Source: Lepas anatifera (taxonomy: Eukaryota; Arthropoda; Thecostraca; Lepadidae). From it: 64,000 nt of DNA. How positions within the stretch are numbered: the first letter of the stretch is position 1; each line of letters starts with the position of its first letter. The notes beneath the pieces are model-generated. The model had not been told where the DNA came from, searched no databases, and saw only the letters and a program-made list of their open reading frames with translations. Position numbers and translations under genes: made by a program. Where the stretch lies: positions 558,001 to 622,000 of the forward strand of contig JAOTON010000768.1 of the NCBI GenBank assembly GCA_034440635.1. The letters run 5' to 3'. Positions 57,073 to 64,000 of this stretch are shown here, piece after piece.

Positions 57073-57255
57073 TTTTTTGGAGGTGAGGTCACTTGACCTG
57101 CACTGGTGACCTGACCTGAGATGACCTAACCTCAAAATTAAAAAAAGTTGCGGAATTGATCAAAGGTAATTTGTGCCAAGTACGGCAGCGCAAAGCGCCG
57201 CCTTTTTTGTGCCGCCGGAAAAAAACAGGAGGGCGTTCAACATCCCCCTACCGGA
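57073..57255 (-). mobile_element. T2 element, single-core end fragment
   Basis: Reverse T2 from TTTTTTGGAGGTGAGGTCAC to the stem GGCAGCGCAAAGCGCCGCC and the box CCTACCGGACGAGG. The terminal TTAA is lost (CTTAG). It follows the T3 end directly. Confidence 0.75.
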
Positions 57256-57362
57256 CGAGGCTTAGTGTATTGCATTTTTCAACGATGGAATTTCGAACAA
57301 GGAGTTAAAAGCAGGCACTTTTCTTAACCATGATTGTGTAAAGCAATAGAAACGATTTGAAA

Positions 57363-58409
57363 TTAACCCTCGCCCCGGTAGCAGTGTTTGAACATCCCCT
57401 CGGGTTTTTCCGGCGGCACGAAAAAACGGTGATGCGAAGCGCCGCCGTACTTGGCACGCCTTATCCTTCATCAATTCCGCAACTTTTGCCACACTTTTAA
57501 GGTTGGGTTATCTCAGATCAGGTCACTAGTGCAGGTCAAGTGACTTCACCTCCCAAAATGTTTAAGGTGACGTAAGTAGACAATGGGTGAACCTATCGGA
57601 TTGAAACTTATTTGACATAATGAGCCTACTGAGTGCTAAAGACCACATTGCGGGACTTTTTCCATATTGATGACCTAAGGTCAAGTACAGATCATGACCT
57701 CTCCATTGGAAATAGATAGGAAAAACAGAAACTGGGTTGTATTTGCGGAGATACTACTGAGAATACCTTCATATTCTCTAAATCGTAGTATTCTGGGCCC
57801 CTTTCCAAGTTAATATTATACATTTTTACCTGTGACCTCTGAGAGGTCATCTGGGGCTACTTAAGCAGTGTTCAGACTTAGGCCAGTAACTTTGCATGAA
57901 GTGATGATACAGCTTTTATTTTGATACCATTGGGTTTGGATTGCCATTTTGAGTTGATTGATATGAATATTGACTGTGCTAGGTTAAAAAAAGACCTGAG
58001 GTCAGGTCAGGTCAAGGTCACTTTTTAACTTAGCACAATCAATGTTGACCTGAGGTCAAGTCATTTTTTTACCAAGTATGGTCATATCATTCGATTTGTC
58101 ACATCATTCGATTTAACGTGACGAGATGAAGCGAATGGTGCCTACAAAATGATTCTAACTCAAATCTGTCAGATGCTAGAGCCGAAAAGCTCTACTCAAA
58201 ATGCCACCATCGTTGACCTGCCATGACCTCAGTATTGACCTGAGCCAAAAAGTGACTGATATAGTTTATTCATGAATTTGTATGAGCTATCCACCAGCGT
58301 TCGCATTTTTTCGCTATCCCGTATATGGGCCGAGTTCAAGGGGAAGGGGGTCTTCAAACACCCCCACCAGGGCGAAGGTGGCTCAGAGACCCACCGGGGC
58401 GCGGGTTAA
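57363..58409 (+). mobile_element. T2 element, full-length reference copy
   Basis: 1,047 bp, TTAA to TTAA. The single-core end is CCCTCGCCCCGGTAGC with hairpin AGTGTTTGAACATCCCC and stem GATGCGAAGCGCCGCCG. The core block lies at about 57,600-57,723. The double-core end has GGGGGTCTTCAAACACCCCC, CACCAGGGCGAAGGTGGC and CCACCGGGGCGCGGG. It is rich in AGGTCA motifs, especially around 57,990-58,045. Confidence 0.92.
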
Positions 58410-58739
58410 TTAACTTTGGAAACATTTTACATAGAAAAAAACAAGAAAACCATCAGAAAACTTGAAAATTTCAAAGAAAAGTATCCAAATGTGAAACTAC
58501 AGTTATTGACATGAAAAAGCAATAATCAGTGTATTCTAGATAAAACGTAATTAGGGTCCGTCACATCAAAAAGAGTCAAAGTTAAAAAACTATGTTCAGC
58601 TCAACCCCTTAATGTGTTGCTTTTGCAATGGAAACAGCCTGAAATGAATTTATTATCGATAAGACAACAGCTGCATGTCGTGCAGTGGCCATAGTTTTAT
58701 TCATGGACGGATAATCTGCTACACTACAATGCACATGTC
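58410..58739. other. Unrecognised AT-rich DNA
   Basis: No repeat or gene was recognised. It separates T2 from the transposase-like pseudogene and could include the latter's 3' flank. Confidence 0.35.
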
Positions 58740-60560
58740 ACACACATCAGAATTTCTGTTCATACTTCGCGCATATTGCTTCCCTGGTCGTGGGGTACAT
58801 CTTCCGGTGGTGCTCAACGACCTGCATGTGGCACTGCAGCTGCTCTTCTGAATTTGACTTCTTGGGCTCTCCGTGAGGCCCTGTACTAGAGCGACTCCTC
58901 GTTCCACTGCGTCGTTTGTGACCATAAGGCCGCGTTCTCGCTTAGCACCGGCCTAGTACATTGGGTTTGCGCCACACTGTGCTGGATCGACGTCCACAAA
59001 CCCCTCATCTATTTCAAGAATATTTAGAAACTTCTCTGTTTTTTTGTGACAGCGGAAGCGACGGTCTTCTTGACTACGTTAGCCTCCTCGATGTGAATCC
59101 GGTTGCTCTGATCCCTCCACGCTTCGGAGGTTGGCAACAAATTTCAGCCTCTCATCCAGGCACAACTCACCGTCGAAAAGCACAAGTCCAACTGCTACTT
59201 CAGACAGTATGTGACGTCCCAACGCTTTTCGTCCTGCTTCTCTGATCGCCTTGTTCGTCTCTTTCGCGAGGGCTTTGTAAAGTTCAAGGTCGTTTCTTGG
59301 GGCGTTTGCTGAACACGCAGCTGAGAACCACGCTCGAATGTAGTAGCGTACGATGAAGACGCAGAACTCGTCCAGCTTTGGAAGGACTGCTGTCTTGGCG
59401 GAGCGTGAGGTGGATGGAAGCTGCCTCTTTTCATCTCACTTCCCTGGTATTCAGCGCTCTAAGGCGCAAACATCCACATTTTCAGAGCGTAAATCGCTCT
59501 TGCCATCCATCGAGCCCGATGGACTGCTCCCGGCTTGTGGAAAGAGATCTTCTTGCGTCCATGAGGGATTCCACCAAGGAACACAACGGCTAGTTCCAAC
59601 AGTTCCCGGTAGTCGTCACGTGGGTGGTCCTGTCGGAGGTAGTCTTGGCAGAGTTTGAGGACGTCGTCCACCCCGTCCTCCTTGAGCTCTTCGTTTGCTG
59701 TCCTGTACTGATCTTGATCAACAAACGGCCAGAACTCTCGGAAACTGACAAAGTCCACCGATGTCTCGACTTTAAGATGCTTCTGGAAAGAGGGATGAGA
59801 ATACAGCTTGAAATAGAATCTCTGGCACTTGATGGCGCCAGTCCAAGTGAAGTAAATCACGACCAAGGATTTGCTGCAGTCGAACGCACACTCCACCCTT
59901 GGATCCTGTATTTGTCGCCATTGTGTCGAAACACAGCGCTCGAATTCGATCGGAGATAGCCCACGCACATACAACAAAATGAATGGTGTTTGCCATAGGC
60001 TCACATTTGCTGTCAGTGATGGGAACTGCGAGGATCTTCTCCACGCTCTCTCCAGAAACGAGGATCGGCAGTCGGTCCAGAGCTGCTTCTTTTGTGAGGG
60101 AGGGCATGAGTTTGGTACATCAGGAGCAAACCTTTCTTTCAGCGGTGCAGTCTTCTCCTGGCGATGACATTCGCTGCCCATTATGTCGCAATTGCACTCA
60201 ACGACAAATCTGCATTTGCTCCAAGCTCCTCCGCAAATGGAAGCAACACAGGTGCAGCTTGACGGTCACTTATGTTGGTCCGGTCCAGAGCAGCAAAACT
60301 TGGGGGAGATGACTGTCTTCTGCGATTTCGCGTGGCGGGATTGTTTTGCTGGAGATGCTGTCACTTCTTGCTCTTCAGATGAAGCGGACGAGTTCGAAGA
60401 CTCGAGCTCAACGACAGCCTGCCTTTCTTCGAAAGCATGGCTTTCCTGTGCGGCTTGACTTTCTTCAGCGTCCCTTCGCTGCTGTGTCTGCGTCTCTTTT
60501 TCTACCCAGACCTAATCCATACCGCCCATCTTCCCCTGTCTAGCTGCAGCTTTCTTTGAG
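58740..60560 (-). pseudogene. RNase H-fold transposase-like gene, class unassigned, decayed
   Basis: The minus strand carries one protein in several frames. Order from its N-terminus: a charged region (about 60,560-60,400), LDRTNISDRQAAPVLLPFAE (about 60,290-60,230), AALDRLPILVSGESVEKILA (about 60,080), ALCFDTMATNTGSKGG (about 59,945), and GRDLLHLDWRHQVPEI (about 59,860). Then come ELKEDGVDDVL, DDYRELLELAVVFLGG, PGAVHRARWMARAIYALK (to 59,465), a FCVFIVRYYIRAWFS-like helix, VGLVLFDGE, and RGLMVTNDAVERGVALVQGL near 58,900. The FDT...NTG and L..RH spacing resembles a DDE-type transposase RNase H fold. I recall proteins of this pattern as uncharacterised, multi-copy genes in several invertebrates. 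Stops and frameshifts are frequent, so it is non-functional. I cannot name the transposon superfamily. Confidence 0.75.
59459..60181 (-). pseudogene. Longest open part of the unassigned transposase-like gene
   Basis: A 240-codon open frame, the longest in the window apart from repeat-driven ones. Only about residues 120-240 follow the family reading (VETSVDFVSFREFWPFVDQD through the RARWMARAIYALK helix). Earlier residues are out of frame relative to the adjacent 59,772-60,107 frame, which holds the catalytic-like blocks. The Met start is therefore not biological. Confidence 0.75.
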
Positions 60561-61304
60561 CTTCAAGGAACTCGCGGTCCTCCTTGATCTTAATCATGGA
60601 CATGGCGTTGCGATGTGCTACATCGAAAGATTTTTCCAAGGAAGCAATGATTCTTGCCTGGTTTTCCTCAGCCTGATCATGCCCGGGATTTAAATTTCTT
60701 CAATCCGATGTACTCCTCCTGCAGACCACGTGCTTCTGGACGATACATCACGGATCAAAGGTCGGAATATTCGCCTTGGAGTACTGGTGTTGAACTTTAA
60801 GTGCCATCTGTCGAACTGATAACCCCAAAATTACGTAGGTTTTGCTTTGCATGTTACTGTAAAACACACAGGACTTTCTCACGGCTCGAGATAATATATT
60901 GTGGCAGTTGCTCAGTTACTGGAGCTCCTAGGAGCCATAATTTATCAGCCGAGCTCGTGGCCGACATCTGTGAAAAAGTCAAGCACCAGAAAGTAGACTG
61001 GGGAATAGGACTGGGATATCTTGATAACAGAAGAAAAGGACTTTTGTCCTGCAAACAATTTCCACCGGTTTAAGCGACACACAATTCCGCCCCTCTTCAG
61101 GTGGCCTTCACTGGTGGTCCCACCAGCGGTCATACACGGTCCCCGATCCGGCAATTAGCGCTCGTGGAACACCATACTAGGCCAAGCAGGCCCGCAACTT
61201 TACGCCTTCTTTGCATGGTACTCTTAGCCCATTAAAAAATGGCCACTGTTCCAGCCCACCCAGGTCTGTCCTTAAATACGGCCAGCCAGGCTCAGCTCAA
61301 CCTG
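60561..61304. other. Flank of the transposase-like gene with one dispersed repeat
   Basis: The first part (to about 60,760) may still encode the charged N-terminus of the neighbouring pseudogene on the minus strand (EENQARIIASLEKSF). The rest is unrecognised except for the 61,043-61,148 repeat, which is also found inverted inside T1. Confidence 0.45.
61043..61148. repeat. ~105-bp dispersed repeat, copy 1
   Basis: TTTTGTCCTGCAAACAATTT through TTCCGCCCCTCTTCAGGTGG to ACCAGCGGTCATACACGGTC. An inverted, slightly diverged copy lies at 61,697-61,804. Confidence 0.85.
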
Positions 61305-61696
61305 TTAACACGCGCATTGACGGGGGGTGGGTACCCACCCCCTCGGGTATTTTAGAGTTAGCAAAAAAAGGTGGCGCGTAGCGCCGCCGTACTTGGAATG
61401 CCTTTTCTCTGATAATTTTACAGCTTTTTTTAATTTTAAGGGTAGGTCATCTCAGGTCAGGTCACTAGTACAGGTCAAGTCACCTGATCTCAAAGAAGTT
61501 TAAGATAACATAAGTCGGAACAGGGTGAACTTACCCGATTGAAACCCATATCATATAATGGACCCACTGAGTTCTCTGAAATTTGTTCTGGTATTTTTAT
61601 ATCAATGACCTAAGGTCAGCTACAAGCTATGACCTCTTCATTGGAAATACATGGGAAAAATCGTTTTAACTAAATTGCTTAGGTAATGGATGGTGA

Positions 61697-61804
61697 TCAG
61701 GGACCGTGTATGACCGCTGGCGGGACCACCAATGAAAGCCACCTGAAGAGGGGCGGAATTGTGTGTCACTTAAACCGGTGGAAATTGTTTGTAGGACAAA
61801 AGCT
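61697..61804. repeat. ~108-bp dispersed repeat, copy 2, inserted in T1
   Basis: Inverted relative to 61,043-61,148. It runs CAGGGACCGTGTATGACCGC to GTTTGTAGGACAAAAG and interrupts T1 between GGTGAT and the TTTTACTTTAGC equivalent. No clear terminal repeat was seen. Confidence 0.85.
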
Positions 61805-62017
61805 TTTACTTTAGCTTCATTAGGTTGGCCCTTTCTTTGCGCCTCTAAGACATGCATTTTGACCTAACGTGACCTTTATCTGACCTCAGGTCAGGTCAAA
61901 GGTCATATTTTACCTAATTTGACCTAGCAAGGTCATATTATATATCATTATATTTGGCTTGCTGCGAGGATTCCAAAGGCTTACATTGTTTTGCTTTATC
62001 GTTACTTGTTTAGATGT

Positions 62018-62370
62018 TTTTTTATAAATTTTGTCCAAGCTGCTCCTAGTACGGCTGTTGGAGTCTGAGTCTCACTTAAGTCCTCAAGGGACTTGTCGCG
62101 GAGACCCCGACCCCACCACCCAAACGAGCAACTCCCACATTGAAGGGTTAATTTAGAAGCCAAAGTTTAACTCCCATGAAGCACAGGGATGGCCGCCCCG
62201 CTCAGTCACCCTCTCACCAGTCAGGTGCCAGCCGACCTACGTCGGGTAAACTATTGAGCGCCGGAGCGTCTCAGGTGAACCGATCCCAAGCCTGGACATG
62301 CACTGTCACTGCATGTTTCTGAGCAGCGGGCTGGAGCCCAACGCTCTACCAACTGAGCTACCGGGGCGGC
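62018..62370 (-). mobile_element. tRNA-derived SINE, full-length copy 3, inserted in T1
   Basis: Reverse orientation: the A/T-rich tail is on the left and the tRNA-like head on the right (inverse of GCCCCGGTAGCTCAGTTGGT). T1 reads TTGTTTAGATGT before it and CAGTGACCGAAAACC after it, matching an uninterrupted T1. The SINE is therefore younger than this T1 insertion. Confidence 0.9.
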
Positions 62371-62610
62371 TCAGTGACCGAAAACCTTAACTTACATATT
62401 ATCCCTATGACGGCATGTCTTGACCTCTAGTGACCGTTAATGTGACCTGACAAAAACTTTTATAAATATTTTCGATGGGTGGATGGGCTACCCAAGGCCG
62501 TTTGCCGGTTTTCGCTATCTAGCGTGGTTCTCGAGATCGTAGGGGGGCGGGTACCCGCCCCCGTCAAAGCAAAGGTGGCTCAGACCCCCGTCAATGCGCG
62601 TGTTAATTAA

Positions 62611-62949
62611 GAAGTCTGACCCGTCCCTCCCCGGTGATAATCAGGGGTGATGGAGCCCACTAAAACTGATTCCTCACCGTTCCCGTCAGCGCCGTCGCAC
62701 CCCTTCGCAGCGAGAGCATATTATTTCAACGATGGGTACGCGCCTGCAAACGTGGTATTCCAGGCTATAGTTGTTATCGCAACGAATCTAAGGCGGGAAA
62801 CAAAAATTACGCAACCTCATTGCCGCTTGCCGCTCCTAATCATCCGTACTCTGTCATTGGACATCAGACTGATTTGCTGATCACCTGCATGAAAATAGCG
62901 AAATGGCGAAAAGGATCTGAAGGTTAGTTTTGGTTAGTTTTGGTAATAT

Positions 62950-63006
<57 letters not shown>

Positions 63007-63763
63007 CATATATATATATATTAAACAGTATTGGACATCAGACTGATCTGCTGTATCACCTACATGGAAATAGTGAAATGGCGAAATGGATCTGAAGGTT
63101 AGTTTTAGGCGACTGAAGTTTAGACCTGGTATGGTTCATGCCTGGTAAGGGTTGAATCGGGACAAACTTCGAGCTTTCTCCGCGACATGAAGATGTCATT
63201 TTAAAAGTTTGATATTTTTCTGGTATTTTTTAAAGCATATATATATTAGGGTGCATTACAATTTAGAGCTGCTCTGAATGAAAACGCACAACACTGTAAT
63301 TCATGCGTATTGATTTAAAAAAATACCAGAAAAATATCAAACTTTTAAAATGACATATTCATGTCGCGGAAACAGCTCGCAGTTTGTCCCGATTCAACCC
63401 TTACCAGGCATGAACCATACCAGGTCTAAACTTCAGTCGCCCAAAACTAACCTTCAGATCCTTTTCGCCATTTCACTATTTTCATGCAGGTGATCAGCAG
63501 ATCAGTCTGATGTCCAATGACAGAGTACGGATGATTAGGAGCGGCAAGCGGCAATGAGGTTGCGTAATTTTTGTTTCCCGCCTTAGATTCGCTGCGATAA
63601 CAACTATAGCTTGGAATACCACGTGTGCAGGCGCGTACCCATCGTTGAAATAATATGCTCTCGCTGCGAAGGGGTGCGACGGCGCTGTCGGGAACGGTGA
63701 GGAATCAGTTTTAGTGGGCTCCATCACCCCTGATTATCACCGGGGAGGGACGGGTCAGACTTC
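62611..63763. mobile_element. 1.15-kb foldback element between T1 ends
   Basis: The outer ~280-base arms (62,611-62,890 and 63,484-63,763) are almost exact inverse copies beginning GAAGTCTGACCCGTCCCTCC. The pairing continues inward to about 63,240/63,310. The left arm has a partial duplication (GGACATCAGACTGAT... at about 62,860 and again at 63,033) around an AT microsatellite. It is flanked by TTAATTAA on both sides. The mirror-image 77-codon frames at 62,647-62,880 and 63,494-63,727 arise from the symmetry. Confidence 0.9.
62948..63022. repeat. (AT)n microsatellite
   Basis: About 75 bases of ATAT repeats with occasional C, in the loop-side part of the foldback's left arm. Confidence 0.95.
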
Positions 63764-63767
63764 TTAA

Positions 63768-63812
63768 TTAACACGCGCATTGACGGGGGTCTGAGCCACC
63801 TTCGCTTTGTGA
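63768..63812 (-). mobile_element. T1 double-core end fragment
   Basis: TTAA, CACGCGCATTGACGGGGGTC, GAGCCACCTTCGCTTTG, then T1 homology stops. It is the mirror of the T1 end on the other side of the foldback. Confidence 0.85.
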
Positions 63813-64000
63813 GAAGGTGCTTATCAACAAACTCGAGACGAAAGTTTCTGAACATGCAAAAGGAATTGACTTCAATTTTAGCAAAGTTTTACCCCTTTCT
63901 GGACCCAAAGATAGTGCTAAAAAACAGCTTCACTATTGGTTCATTTTTTTCGGTTTAAAGATTTGATTCCGAAAGATTGCCTCTCTGGAGTAGTGTACAA
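63813..64000. other. Unrecognised DNA at the window edge
   Basis: No repeat or gene recognised. Confidence 0.35.

Larger units (their letters stand above)
61305..62606 (+). mobile_element. T1 element interrupted by a SINE and a ~108-bp repeat
   Basis: The single-core end is at 61,305 (GGGGGGTGGGTACCCACCCC; GTGGCGCGTAGCGCCGCC) and the double-core end at 62,603-62,606. Two insertions occur at otherwise conserved T1 positions: after GATGGTGAT (about 61,697) and after TGTTTAGATGT (about 62,018). Subtracting both leaves about 841 bp. Confidence 0.92.

Noticed and set aside
59353..60312. Plus-strand frames of 98-111 codons
   Set aside because: They are antisense shadows of the transposase-like pseudogene.
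62647..63727. Two near-identical 77-codon frames on opposite strands
   Set aside because: They are mirror images caused by the foldback arms; there is no independent support for a protein.

Overview
The window looks like a repeat-dense stretch of an invertebrate nuclear genome. I found no intact host gene, no operon-like layout and no functional rRNA or tRNA gene. Four things suggest an animal, most likely an arthropod (low confidence; species not determined): a jockey/CR1-like LINE, a second LINE with an RNase H tail, a GIY-YIG Penelope-like retroelement, and a tRNA-headed SINE. All coding traces are decayed transposons with stops and frameshifts.

The dominant content is a large superfamily of short non-autonomous elements that end at TTAA and sit in TTAA targets. 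I name its families T1 to T9. T1, T2, T3, T4, T5, T7 and T9 have GC-rich ends built from the same parts: a terminal C(C/A)C(G/T)CGC-like box, a family-specific core, a G-run, and (in most) a family-specific hairpin. One end carries the core once, the other carries it twice around a CCACCTTCGC linker. The interiors are packed with AGGTCA/TGACCT hexamers. T1, T2, T3, T4 and T7 also share a core block of about 120 bp. T6 (ends CCCATTAACGCCC) and T8 share the TTAA habit. TTAA targets and, in some families, CCC...GGG termini suggest piggyBac-type mobilisation, but no piggyBac transposase is present here.

Layout. 1-3,430: degenerate tandem repeats and unrecognised DNA. 3,433-6,274: T1, T2 and T3 fragments, then T5 nested in T8. 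6,275-12,039: foldback elements, a ~40-bp minisatellite at 7,060-7,640 and unrecognised DNA. 12,040-15,860: a decayed hAT-like transposase on the minus strand, split by a 5'-truncated LINE. 15,860-21,832: mostly unrecognised DNA with one T5 copy, a GC-rich island and a foldback. 21,833-29,288: T4, T2, T3 and T1 copies plus a SINE. 30,545-31,319: LINE RNase H tail cut by T2. 34,278-37,830: T4, T3 and two T1 copies head to head. 37,861-38,560: a 64-bp minisatellite. 39,222-45,546: a large diverged inverted repeat around T7, containing two stretches of poly-C/poly-A sequence that look like bad assembly. 45,823-48,661: T2 containing T1 containing T3. 48,662-51,235: Penelope-like element. 52,081-57,072: T3 containing T1 and T6, with T6 containing another T1. 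57,363-58,409: near-complete T2. 58,740-60,560: a decayed RNase H-fold transposase-like gene whose class I cannot name. 61,305-63,812: T1 interrupted by a SINE and a ~108-bp repeat, then a 1.15-kb foldback.

The elements do not form a pathway. What they record is an insertion history: removing the nested copies restores host elements to the length of intact relatives (T1 about 843 bp against 846-854; T3 about 1,034 against 1,029). This supports both the family boundaries and the TTAA target rule.
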